Of a DNA stretch of 22,267 bases, positions 14,103-21,723 are shown piece after piece. Each line of letters starts with the position of its first letter. The stretch's first letter is position 1. The translations under genes and the position numbers were made by a program. The stretch lies in the NCBI GenBank assembly GCA_043734785.1, contig JAYTEX010000239.1:1-22267 (forward strand). Reading direction: 5' to 3'. This stretch comes from CAIKBL01 sp043734785. Lineage in GTDB: Bacteria > Pseudomonadota > Gammaproteobacteria > Ga0077536. The notes under the pieces were generated by a model. It was not told where the DNA came from. It ran no database searches and worked only from the letters and a program-made list of their open reading frames with translations.

Positions 14103-14777
14103 ATGAACTTGAAAGGCAAGCGTGTGGTCGTGACTGGCGCCAACGGGGTTTTGGGCCACGCAGTGGTCGCCCGGAGTCGTGAACTTGGCGCCTCCGTGAT
14201 CGGGCTGGATATTCAATTTGACGGCCACGAGGCGGGAGCGGAGCGGTGCGAGATCATCGATCTCACCGACAAACAAGCAACAGACGCATGCTTTGCGCAG
14301 TTAGGGCCGTTCGATGTGATTTTCAATGTCGCGGGTGGCTTCGCGATGAGCGCGACCGCCTATGAAATCGCGTCTCCGCAGTGGGACGCCATGTTCAAGA
14401 TCAATGTCGCGACCACGCAGAACGCACTCCATGCCGCGGTACCGATCTTGCTCCAGCAGGGGCGCGGTAGCATCGTCAATATTGGGGCCATGTCGGCGCG
14501 CGAAGGTCAGGCCAATATGAGCGCCTATTGCGCGGCCAAGAGCGTGGTCATGCGCCTGACTGAAAGTCTTTCCAAGGAGCTGCGCGCCAAAGGGATTAAC
14601 GTCAACGCCGTGCTGCCGAGCATCATCGATACGCCGCGCAATCGTGCCGAAATGCCGGAGGCGGATTTTGCAAAGTGGGTGAAACCTAACGATCTCGCCA
14701 GCGTCATCTGCTTTCTAGGCTCCGATTCGGCGGCCGCGATCCATGGCGCGTTGATCCCCGTGGCAGGTTTGTCCTAG
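14103..14777 (+). CDS. Short-chain dehydrogenase/reductase (SDR)
   Basis: 224 residues, a short classical SDR. The cofactor loop is T-G-A-N-G-V-L-G (11-18), the acidic residue after strand two is D36 in G-L-D-I (favouring NAD), N-V-A-G-G is at 75-79, and the active-site Y-C-A-A-K has Tyr142 and Lys146. The usual catalytic serine region reads N-I-G-A-M-S-A. The position 13 residues before Tyr142 is Ala129, with Ser131 close by, so the serine is shifted or replaced. The start is ATG 14103, six bases after GAGGAG; the frame extends upstream into the amidohydrolase end and is rejected there. Last gene of the plus cluster, followed directly by a terminator-like hairpin. Confidence 0.9.
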   Translation: MNLKGKRVVVTGANGVLGHAVVARSRELGASVIGLDIQFDGHEAGAERCEIIDLTDKQATDACFAQLGPFDVIFNVAGGFAMSATAYEIASPQWDAMFKINVATTQNALHAAVPILLQQGRGSIVNIGAMSAREGQANMSAYCAAKSVVMRLTESLSKELRAKGINVNAVLPSIIDTPRNRAEMPEADFAKWVKPNDLASVICFLGSDSAAAIHGALIPVAGLS

Positions 14778-14788
14778 CAGCCTGTCGC

Positions 14789-14813
14789 GCGCGGACCGAC
14801 CGCGCATTTATTT
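14789..14813 (+). terminator. Rho-independent-like terminator of the LLM-VOC-amidohydrolase-SDR cluster
   Basis: GCGCGG (14789-14794), loop ACCGA and CCGCGC (14800-14805) are followed by ATTTATTT. It starts 11 bases after the SDR stop. The T-rich tail overlaps the last codons of the convergent ggt gene, whose stop is at 14808-14810. Confidence 0.65.
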
Positions 14814-16601
14814 GGCCTGCGCTGGAACGGCTTCTCGCACATTCGTCTGCGGGCCTACAGCACCCACTTCAGGCGCCGCAAGTGTCGCATCGTCCTCCGG
14901 CAGCACGCTCACCACGTGCGGGAGGCGGGCGGCCCAAACCTCCGCCGCGCCCTCGCCGCGCGGATCGCTGGCCGCCGACACCTGATTAGTGTTCAGCACC
15001 CATTGAATCGCCTGCATATTGCCGTATTCGCGGGTAGACAGCCTGAGGGTGTGCCCGCGCTGGGTCAGAGCAGTCTGGTCTTCTGCACTGAAGGCTTTGG
15101 GTTCATACAACACTTCATCCGGCAGATACTGATGGTGATAGCGCGGCTGCGCGACCCAGGTTGCGGGCTCGGTACCGGCATAAAACTCCAGCGCGCCGAG
15201 TAACACCATTGAAATGATCCGGCTACCGCCCGGCGTGCCCAAGATGCCAATTCGATCCTTGGTGATCAGAAATGTTGGGGTCATGCTGGACAGCGGTCGT
15301 TTGCCAGGTCCGATCGCATTGGCATCCGCGCCCACCAACCCATAAGCATTCGGGGTCAGCGGTCGGGGGGAAAAGTCGTCCATTTCGTCATTTAGCAACA
15401 CACCGGTGCCCGCGGGCGTGTAGCACGCGCCGAAGGGGTAGTTAACGCTTAGGGTGGCGGCGACTTGATTACCTTCCGCGTCGAGAATTGAGAAGTGCGT
15501 AGTGTGATCTCCCTGCGGCGGCGGGGCGATCGGTTTGAGTGCGCTGCTGGGCGTGGCTTTGTCGAGCGCAATGTCGGCACCGATTTCCACGGCGTGGGAT
15601 TTGGCCGTCAGCGCGGCAATCGGCACCTCCTGAAAATCCGGATCGCCAAGAAACTCCGCGCGGTCACGATAGGCACGACGCATCGCTTCGATCGTGAGAT
15701 GACGCTGCAGCGCCAGCGGTAGGGTCGCGAGGTCATAGGTTTCCAGGATGTTGAGCGCCTCGAGCAACACGATGCCGCCCGAGGACGGCGGCGGAGCAGA
15801 GACGATCTGCATATCGTGATAAGTACCGACAATCGGATTGCGCTCAACGATCCGGTACTGGTCGAGATCCTCGACACTCCAGATGCCACCGCCCGCCTTG
15901 ACGCCAGCCACCAGCTTGTCGGCGATCTCGCCGGCATAGAATCCAGCCGTGCCCTGTCGTGCCAGCTCCTGCAACGTGTCCGCCAAATCAGGCTGCCGGA
16001 TGACATGGCCGATTGCGGGCACTGCGCGATCATTGAGAAAGATTGCAGCGGTCGCGGGATCAGCCGCGAGCACTGCTAGGCGAAACTCCGCCATGGTGCG
16101 GTAGTGCGCGCTGACCGGGAAGCCGGTGCGCGCAAGTTTGATGGCGGGTGCGAGGGTTCGTTCGAGCGGCAAGCGCCCGTAGGACAGGGCCAGATGAACC
16201 AACGCGGCCGGGGTCCCTGGGATGCCGGCCGCCAGCGCGCCATTCAGCGATTTGTCCGGGATCACTTCGCCTTCGTCATTGAGAAAGAGCTTTTCAGTCG
16301 CGGCGAACGGCGCGCGTTCGCGGGCATCCACGAAAATGTCCGTGTCACTGATCGCGCGATGAAGAAGGAAGAAGCCACCGCCGCCGATGCCCGAGGAGTA
16401 AGGTTCGACCACCGCCAGCGCCGCCGCCACGGCGATGGCCGCATCAAAGGCGTTACCACCAGCATCGATCACTTCGCGACCCGCGCTGGTGGCGAGCGGA
16501 TGGGCGGATGCGATCGCGGCCTGATTCGGTTCTTTGATGGCCCAGGCGGGTGCTGCCCATGCGCAACACACGAATAGCCAAACGCGCAGGCAGTCTTTCA
16601 A
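14808..16601 (-). CDS. ggt: Gamma-glutamyltranspeptidase (glutathione hydrolase) precursor
   Basis: 597 residues with a Sec signal peptide (K-D-C-L-R-V-W-L-F-V-C-C-A-W-A-A-P-A-W-A). The periplasmic enzyme cleaves and transfers the gamma-glutamyl group of glutathione. The proenzyme cuts itself before the nucleophile Thr367 in H-T-T-H-F-S-I, giving a large chain of about 366 and a small chain of 231 residues. Other family marks are S-S-G-I-G-G-G-G-F-F, the D-A-R-E-R-A-P substrate Arg region, and G-T-P-G-G-S-R-I-I-S in the small chain. The start is TTG (16601-16599), sharing TTGA with the ferredoxin stop. AAGGAAGGG lies five bases upstream, and the signal peptide then begins at once; a longer reading would be inside the ferredoxin gene. 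The ferredoxin-ggt pair is also known in Pseudomonas. Confidence 0.94.
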   Translation of the reverse strand: MKDCLRVWLFVCCAWAAPAWAIKEPNQAAIASAHPLATSAGREVIDAGGNAFDAAIAVAAALAVVEPYSSGIGGGGFFLLHRAISDTDIFVDARERAPFAATEKLFLNDEGEVIPDKSLNGALAAGIPGTPAALVHLALSYGRLPLERTLAPAIKLARTGFPVSAHYRTMAEFRLAVLAADPATAAIFLNDRAVPAIGHVIRQPDLADTLQELARQGTAGFYAGEIADKLVAGVKAGGGIWSVEDLDQYRIVERNPIVGTYHDMQIVSAPPPSSGGIVLLEALNILETYDLATLPLALQRHLTIEAMRRAYRDRAEFLGDPDFQEVPIAALTAKSHAVEIGADIALDKATPSSALKPIAPPPQGDHTTHFSILDAEGNQVAATLSVNYPFGACYTPAGTGVLLNDEMDDFSPRPLTPNAYGLVGADANAIGPGKRPLSSMTPTFLITKDRIGILGTPGGSRIISMVLLGALEFYAGTEPATWVAQPRYHHQYLPDEVLYEPKAFSAEDQTALTQRGHTLRLSTREYGNMQAIQWVLNTNQVSAASDPRGEGAAEVWAARLPHVVSVLPEDDATLAAPEVGAVGPQTNVREAVPAQAK

Positions 16602-16861
16602 AGCGTCCCTTCCTTTTGCTGAATCAGCGCGTGGTACTTCGCCCAGAGTTGCAGGTCGCTGTCCGCGTGCGTTGGATCCTTGGGGATGCAATCGACGGGA
16701 CAAACTTGCACGCATTGTGGGCGATCAAAATGGCCCACACATTCGGTGCACCGCGCGGCGTTTATCTCGTAGTGATCGGCACCTTCGTAGATCGCCTGGT
16801 TCGGGCATTCCGGCTCGCACACATCGCAGTTGATGCATTGATCGGTAATCATCAATGCCAT
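16598..16861 (-). CDS. yfhL: YfhL-family 2[4Fe-4S] ferredoxin
   Basis: 87 residues. The first cluster motif is C9-x2-C12-x2-C15-x3-C19. The second is C38-x2-C41-x8-C50-x3-C54, with the longer spacing typical of the Alvin/YfhL/Fdx1 type, plus an extra C58. These are very low-potential electron carriers of the cytoplasm; the partner enzyme is not generally known. The start is placed at ATG 16861, giving the family N terminus M-A-L-M-I-T-D-Q-C; the track upstream lies in the coaD gene. The gap to coaD is 19 bases and the overlap with ggt is 4 bases. The coaD-ferredoxin neighbourhood is common in gammaproteobacteria. Confidence 0.95.
   Translation of the reverse strand: MALMITDQCINCDVCEPECPNQAIYEGADHYEINAARCTECVGHFDRPQCVQVCPVDCIPKDPTHADSDLQLWAKYHALIQQKEGTL
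16607..16615 (-). promoter_or_regulatory. Shine-Dalgarno AAGGAAGGG that fixes the TTG start of ggt
   Basis: The purine run lies in the last codons of the ferredoxin gene, five bases before TTG 16601. It supports translational coupling and rules out the 38-codon longer reading, which would lack a signal peptide at its N terminus. Confidence 0.65.
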
Positions 16862-16880
16862 GGAGCCGTCTCGGCAGTGG

Positions 16881-17375
16881 TTATTTTTTGGCCCACTTCC
16901 CAAGCCGCTCGGCAAGCGCGGTATACACCATCGGGTGCACGAACTCCCTGACATCCCCGCCCAGTGATGCAATCTCGCGAATCAGCGATGAGGAGACGTA
17001 GGAAAAGTGCTCGGTCGTCGGCATGAAGATGGTATCGGCTTCTGGCACCAGTCGTTTATTCATGCCCGCCAGTTGAAATTCATACTCAAAATCGTGCACC
17101 GCACGCAGACCGCGCAAAATCGCCTGGGCCCCGCAGTCGCGCACGAAATGGGCGAGCAGTCCATCGAAGCGCCGCACTTCGACATTCGGGTGCTCGGCCA
17201 GAATTCGCGCGGCAAGATCGACTCTTTCATCGGTAGAAAAAGCCGTGCTCTTGGCGGTGCTGGCGGCAATTGCCACGATGACATGATCAAAGATGCGCGC
17301 GGCGCGCGCCACGATATCACTGTGCCCATTGGTGATTGGGTCGAAAGTTCCAGGATAAATAGCTCTAGTACCCAA
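16881..17375 (-). CDS. coaD: Phosphopantetheine adenylyltransferase
   Basis: 164 residues. It transfers AMP from ATP to 4'-phosphopantetheine, the penultimate step of coenzyme A synthesis. The nucleotidyltransferase motif Y-P-G-T-F-D-P-I-T-N-G-H is at 7-18. R-G-L-R-A-V-H-D-F-E-Y-E follows mid-protein, and the second motif is Y-V-S-S-S-L-I-R-E-I. The start is TTG 17375, eight bases after GAGGAG (17384-17389), giving M-G-T-R-A-I-Y-P-G, which aligns end to end with the E. coli M-Q-K-R-A-I-Y-P-G. The ATG six codons upstream (17393) lacks a ribosome site and itself precedes the GAGGAG. It lies 66 bases after rsmD. Confidence 0.96.
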   Translation of the reverse strand: MGTRAIYPGTFDPITNGHSDIVARAARIFDHVIVAIAASTAKSTAFSTDERVDLAARILAEHPNVEVRRFDGLLAHFVRDCGAQAILRGLRAVHDFEYEFQLAGMNKRLVPEADTIFMPTTEHFSYVSSSLIREIASLGGDVREFVHPMVYTALAERLGKWAKK

Positions 17376-17383
17376 GGCTCTGT

Positions 17384-17389
17384 CTCCTC
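17384..17389 (-). promoter_or_regulatory. Shine-Dalgarno GAGGAG that fixes the TTG start of coaD
   Basis: GAGGAG on the minus strand ends eight bases before TTG 17375. It lies just inside the alternative ATG reading that begins at 17393, so it can serve only the TTG start. Confidence 0.72.
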
Positions 17390-17441
17390 GCATGGTCGCC
17401 GGACTAGCAGGCTAGCCCCAATTCTCGCAAAGCGTGTGGCG

Positions 17442-18020
17442 CTACCCCCCCGTCTGCGCCAGACAATAACGGGTCTTGCTAGTCTCACCGACGCGTATCA
17501 TACGCCATCCCTCCGGCAGCGGAACCAAAGGCTGCTCGCGCGGGGTCTCCAGATACAGCAAAGCCGCGGGCGTCAGCCATTGCGGGGTGAGCAGGGGCAA
17601 TACGCGCGCCACGAGTCCGCTGGCATACGGCGGATCCAGAAAGACCACGTTGAAGATCACGTTCGGCGGCGTGGCTAAGAAGCGTAGCGCTTCGCTTTCG
17701 ATCACGCGGACGGTTTCCTCGGCCGCGAGTAGCGTCACATTGGCCCTCAATTGGGTCACGAGCTCTCGATCGTGTTCGACCAGGGTCGCGTGTGCCGCGC
17801 CGCGCGAGATTGCTTCGAGGCCGAGGACTCCACTGCCGGCGAACAGATCCAGACAGCGCGCACCGAGGAGGCTCGGCGCCAACCAATTGAACAGGGTCTC
17901 GCGTACGCGGTCCGCAGTTGGGCGCAGCGCCGCGCCTGCGGGCACCGGCAACCACCGGCGACGCCATTGACCGCCAATAATGCGCACCCGCCCAGGCGAG
18001 TGGCCGGACTGCTGGTTCAT
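17442..18020 (-). CDS. rsmD: 16S rRNA (guanine966-N2)-methyltransferase
   Basis: 192 residues against 198 in E. coli. RsmD methylates G966 of 16S rRNA in the assembling small subunit. R-V-R-I-I-G-G-Q-W-R-R-R at 11-22 and R-P-T-A-D-R-V-R-E-T-L-F-N-W at 33-46 are the family's N-terminal signatures. SAM motif I is C-L-D-L-F-A-G-S-G (56-64) and the catalytic motif is D-P-P-Y (129-132). The ATG overlaps the TGA of the preceding M16 gene as ATGA, so translation is probably coupled. The M16-M16-rsmD-coaD order is shared with Pseudomonas. Confidence 0.96.
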   Translation of the reverse strand: MNQQSGHSPGRVRIIGGQWRRRWLPVPAGAALRPTADRVRETLFNWLAPSLLGARCLDLFAGSGVLGLEAISRGAAHATLVEHDRELVTQLRANVTLLAAEETVRVIESEALRFLATPPNVIFNVVFLDPPYASGLVARVLPLLTPQWLTPAALLYLETPREQPLVPLPEGWRMIRVGETSKTRYCLAQTGG

Positions 18021-19330
18021 GGACTAGTGGCGCGCGGCCCGACCGTAATCTGCGCCATGTTGGCGATCCGCACGCGGCGTTGAAAGGCGTCACGAATCTG
18101 CGCCGCAGTCACCGCCTCTACCTCGCGTGGGTAGGTGTCCAGGTAATCGAGCGGAAGGTCATAAAAGCCGATCACCGTCAGGTATTCCATGAGTTTGCTG
18201 TTGCTATCGATGCGCAAGGGAAAGCCACCGATCAGATTGTGTTTGGCAGCGAGCAGCGCGGCTTCAGAAGGGCCTGCCGCGAGGAACGCGCCGAGCGTCG
18301 CCTGCAGGACTTTCTGTGCTTCCTGCTCCCGTCTGTGGTCGGTCTGCAGCCTGATCACAAACGGGCCTGCCGCGGCCATCGGCTCGAAGGAACTGTCGAC
18401 CGAATAAGAGAGCCCTCGCTGTTCGCGAATTTCGTTGAACAACAGGGACACTGGGCCATTGCCACCCAGCACATGATTGCCGACCACTAACGGAAAATAA
18501 TCCGGATCATGCCGCGAAATACCCGGCTGCGCGAACAGGATATGGCTTTGTTCGCCGGGAAAATCGATGCGCAAGGACTGTCCCGGGATAGGCGGCGATA
18601 CGCCGGGCACCGCCGGCGCGCGCGCCCCGCGCGGCAAATCCGCGACGAGTGTTTCAGCAATGCGCGCGGCAGCCTCGCGCGTGATGCCACCGACCATCAC
18701 CACCAAGGCGTTGTCGGCGACGTAGTAGCGTTTATAAAACGCGCCCACCGTATCCAGCGCAAAGGCCGCGACCGAGGCCTCGGTCCCTTCGCTCGGGAGG
18801 GCGTAAGGATGGTTGCCGTAGATCGCATGGCGCATCGCTTTGTCGGCGATGGACCCGGGTGATCCTTTTTCCTGCTGCAAACCGGCCAGCATCTGTTGGC
18901 GCATGCGCGCAAAATCCTCCTTCGCGAACCGCGGGCGGGATAGCGCTGCAGTGGCGAGCATCAGGGCAGGTTCAGCGTTATTCGGATCGGTAAGGCTGCG
19001 CAGCGATACCCAGGCCATATCGCGCGTCGCACCAGCGCTCAATTGCGCGCCAGTCGCTTCCATCTGGCGGTGAAACTCATCGGTAGATAGCGCCTGTGTG
19101 CCCTCGCCGAGCAGGCCACTGGTGAGGCTCGCAAGCCCTGGCGTTGCCCCGTCATAGGCGCTGCCGGCGGCGAACACGACGCGCAACGTGAGCATCGGGA
19201 TCTCCGGCGCTGCAACGAACAGGACCGGAATCCCGTGGGTCGTTTCCCAGTGTTCAATCCGGGGCGAAGACCAAACGAGCGCCGGCATGAGGCACAGCGC
19301 GCACCCCACCCAGCGCAGAGATTTAATCAC
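18017..19330 (-). CDS. M16-family peptidase homologue lacking the zinc motif (inactive partner subunit)
   Basis: 437 residues with a signal peptide (about 1-22), so periplasmic. It has the two M16 domains but not the zinc site: aligning G-A-T-G-V-S-H-A-L-E-H of the upstream paralogue with G-A-T-P-G-L-A-S-L-T-S here, the two His and the Glu become Ala67, Thr70 and Ser71. The C-terminal R/Y element that completes the active site of M16 pairs is kept as E-I-R-E-Q-R-G-L-S-Y-S. It is therefore the likely non-catalytic half of a heterodimer with the upstream gene product. The start is GTG 19330, seven bases after GGAG, overlapping the upstream stop by eight bases. A longer reading of 36 codons is inside the upstream gene and would bury the signal peptide. 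Confidence 0.92.
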   Translation of the reverse strand: MIKSLRWVGCALCLMPALVWSSPRIEHWETTHGIPVLFVAAPEIPMLTLRVVFAAGSAYDGATPGLASLTSGLLGEGTQALSTDEFHRQMEATGAQLSAGATRDMAWVSLRSLTDPNNAEPALMLATAALSRPRFAKEDFARMRQQMLAGLQQEKGSPGSIADKAMRHAIYGNHPYALPSEGTEASVAAFALDTVGAFYKRYYVADNALVVMVGGITREAAARIAETLVADLPRGARAPAVPGVSPPIPGQSLRIDFPGEQSHILFAQPGISRHDPDYFPLVVGNHVLGGNGPVSLLFNEIREQRGLSYSVDSSFEPMAAAGPFVIRLQTDHRREQEAQKVLQATLGAFLAAGPSEAALLAAKHNLIGGFPLRIDSNSKLMEYLTVIGFYDLPLDYLDTYPREVEAVTAAQIRDAFQRRVRIANMAQITVGPRATSP

Positions 19331-20669
19331 TTTGTTTCTCCGGCACAAGATAGGCCACCGTGGCCACTTCATCTTTAAAGTACTTGCGTGCCACCGCCTG
19401 TACTTGCTCGGGAGTGACGGCCTGAATCTGCGCGACATATTGATCTTTCAGGTGCCAGTCGAGACCCACGACCGCTAACGAGCCAATCATCATGGCTTGG
19501 CTGAACAGAGAATCGCGTTGATAGACATTATCGGCCACCACGCGAGTTTTGATCCGCGCCAGTTCTGTCACGGTCGGAGGCACTTTTTGGATGGCCGCAA
19601 GTTGCGCTTTGATCGCCGCTTCAAGTTGTTCGAGGCTCACCCCGGTGCGCGGCACACCGTTGAAGCTGAACAGGTCGGCCAGTCTCGAGGTGCTCGAATA
19701 GCTCGCGCCGGCGGCGAGCGCGATTGCGCGGCCACGCACCAGTTCGTGCGCGAAACGCGCGCTTGGGCCTCCATCGAGAGTCGCGGCCAGGACTTCCAGC
19801 GCGTAGATTTCCCAGGCTTCGAGCACTGGATCGCCGGTACCCACTTGCGAGAACCCGGGCACTTTGTAGTGCATCACCAGCATCGGAATACGCAATTTGG
19901 GATTCGCGATAGTCAGACGCTTAAGACCGTTCTGCGGCACCTCCGGGCGAGCTTTCAACGGGGCTAGCCTCTGCTGCGGGATTGCCCCGAAATGGTGTTG
20001 CGCGAGATTCTTGATAGTATTCGGCGCCACGTCGCCGACCACGACTAAAATTGCATTGTTCGGCGCGTAGTAGCGCCTGTACCAGGCGCTCAGCTCCGCG
20101 CGCTGCATTTGCTCGATATCCGACGCCCAGCCAATCACCGGCTGGCGGTACGGACTCGTCTGCCAGGTGTGGGCAAGGATGGCTTCCATTGCCAGCCCTT
20201 GCGGGTTGTCGTCGGTACGCAGGCGACGTTCTTCGCGGATGACTTTCAATTCGTTGGCAAACTCTGCCGGATCGAGCAGCAAATACTGCATTCGTTCCGC
20301 TTCGAGTTCGAAACTCAGCGCGACATTACTCGCCGCCCATTGCTGAAAGTAAGTGGTGTAGTCCGCCGTCGTAAACGCATTTTCGCGCCCGCCCTGCTCG
20401 GCAATACGGCGTGAGAACTCACCGGTGGCGAAATGCTTCGTGCGCTTGAACATCATGTGTTCCAGTGCGTGCGATACACCGGTGGCGCCATCCAACTCGT
20501 AACTGCCTCCGACCTTGTACCAGATCTGGACCACTGCAACCGGCGCTCGGTGATCTTCTTGCACAATCACACGCAGGCCATTTTCCAACGTGAACTCCTG
20601 AGCGGCGGGATCCGCCCGAGCGCTTACCGCGAGCAAAGAAAAACACAGAAAGATAAGATTTGTACGCAC
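19323..20669 (-). CDS. M16-family zinc metallopeptidase (catalytic subunit)
   Basis: 448 residues with a signal peptide (L-I-F-L-C-F-S-L-L-A-V-S-A-R-A, cut near 19), so periplasmic. The inverted zinc motif H-A-L-E-H is at 67-71, with the third ligand probably Glu147 in R-E-E-R-R, the usual distance for pitrilysin-like enzymes. It resembles YmxG/PqqL-type peptidases and the two-gene bacterial M16B pairs in which this subunit is active. Its substrates are unknown, probably peptides or signal-peptide remnants. The start is GTG 20669 with GGAG seven bases upstream. It opens the conserved minus-strand run and is divergent from ftsY across 101 bases, where I see no clear -35/-10 pair for either gene. 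Confidence 0.94.
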   Translation of the reverse strand: MRTNLIFLCFSLLAVSARADPAAQEFTLENGLRVIVQEDHRAPVAVVQIWYKVGGSYELDGATGVSHALEHMMFKRTKHFATGEFSRRIAEQGGRENAFTTADYTTYFQQWAASNVALSFELEAERMQYLLLDPAEFANELKVIREERRLRTDDNPQGLAMEAILAHTWQTSPYRQPVIGWASDIEQMQRAELSAWYRRYYAPNNAILVVVGDVAPNTIKNLAQHHFGAIPQQRLAPLKARPEVPQNGLKRLTIANPKLRIPMLVMHYKVPGFSQVGTGDPVLEAWEIYALEVLAATLDGGPSARFAHELVRGRAIALAAGASYSSTSRLADLFSFNGVPRTGVSLEQLEAAIKAQLAAIQKVPPTVTELARIKTRVVADNVYQRDSLFSQAMMIGSLAVVGLDWHLKDQYVAQIQAVTPEQVQAVARKYFKDEVATVAYLVPEKQSD

Positions 20670-20770
20670 CCACAGTCTCCGACCAGATTCAAAGCTAAGG
20701 TGCTAGCATAACGCAACGACCACGACCGTCGGCGGCTACGACCATTGTTTTATCGGCACACTGACTCCGC

Positions 20771-21691
20771 ATGTTTAAACGACTCAAAGAAGGCCTGGCA
20801 CGCACGCGCGACGGATTACTGAGCCGAATCAGCCGCTTGTTCGGGCGCGGTGAGCCGATCGACAGCGCGTCGCTCGAGACGCTCGAAACCGCGTTGTTAG
20901 TGGCAGACACTGGGGTGCAGGTAACGGAGACGATCATGCGCGCGGTCAAGCAACGCGCACGTGACGAGGGCGCGCCGTTACTGGAGGTGCTGCGCGCGGA
21001 GATGGTTAAGACGCTGGCGCCGGTAGCCAAGCCGTTGGCCATTCCCCGCGAGCAGGCAGGACCCTTCGTATTACTGGTGGTGGGCGTTAATGGCGTTGGC
21101 AAGACCACGACCATCGCGAAAATTGGTCATTACCTGCAGTGCGCTGGATTGCAGGTAATGTTTGCCGCCGGAGATACTTTCCGCGCGGCTGCCGTCGAAC
21201 AACTCAAGGTCTGGGGTGAACGGCTCAACATTCCTGTCATTGCACAGGGACCGGGCGCCGACCCTGCGTCCGTGATTTTCGATGCGTATGCGGCAGCCAC
21301 TGCGCGTGGGGTTCAGGTCCTAGTGGCAGACACTGCCGGCAGACTCCACACGCAGACCGGATTGATGGCGGAACTCGGTAAAATCAGGCGCGTATTGGGC
21401 AAACAGAACCCCGCCGCCCCGCATGAGACGATGTTGATCCTCGATGCAACGATGGGACAGAACGCACTCCAGCAGGCGCGCGCGTTTCACGCGGCGGTCG
21501 CGCTAGATTCAGTGGTGTTGACCAAACTCGATGGGACCGCCAAAGGCGGCATCGTATTCGCCGTCGCCCAAGAACTCGGCCTGCCGCTTCGCTTTATCGG
21601 CGTGGGCGAGCAATTTGAGGATCTTCAGGTATTCAACGCCGACAATTTCGTCGCCGCGCTGCTGGGCAGTGAGGCGCCAGCGGCAAGTTGA
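20771..21691 (+). CDS. ftsY: Signal recognition particle receptor FtsY
   Basis: 306 residues. FtsY is the SRP-receptor GTPase that docks ribosome-nascent-chain complexes at the inner membrane. The N domain is at about 1-90. The G domain follows with P-loop G-V-N-G-V-G-K-T-T-T (105-114), A-A-G-D-T-F-R-A-A, D-T-A-G-R-L-H (187-193) and T-K-L-D-G-T-A-K-G-G (251-260). The protein lacks the long acidic A domain of the E. coli protein and begins with a short basic amphipathic stretch (F-K-R-L-K-E-G-L), which can serve as the membrane anchor. The ribosome site is weak. In many gammaproteobacteria ftsE, ftsX and rpoH follow ftsY; here the next gene is convergent instead. Confidence 0.97.
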   Translation: MFKRLKEGLARTRDGLLSRISRLFGRGEPIDSASLETLETALLVADTGVQVTETIMRAVKQRARDEGAPLLEVLRAEMVKTLAPVAKPLAIPREQAGPFVLLVVGVNGVGKTTTIAKIGHYLQCAGLQVMFAAGDTFRAAAVEQLKVWGERLNIPVIAQGPGADPASVIFDAYAAATARGVQVLVADTAGRLHTQTGLMAELGKIRRVLGKQNPAAPHETMLILDATMGQNALQQARAFHAAVALDSVVLTKLDGTAKGGIVFAVAQELGLPLRFIGVGEQFEDLQVFNADNFVAALLGSEAPAAS

Positions 21692-21723
21692 TCAGCTCCG
21701 CGTGCGCGATCCACCCAGCTGAC

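Noticed and set aside
14808..16861. ggt next to a ferredoxin gene as a sign of a new redox pathway
   Set aside because: The same coaD-ferredoxin-ggt order is known in Pseudomonas, so the pairing is inherited synteny and not a novel association.
17007..17678. 223-codon plus-strand frame across coaD and rsmD
   Set aside because: It runs antisense through two well-supported genes and the gap between them, and shows no family signature.
21692..21722. TCAGCT...AGCTGA inverted repeat between ftsY and the HEXXH gene
   Set aside because: Six pairs around a 19-base loop with no T tract is too weak to call a terminator.
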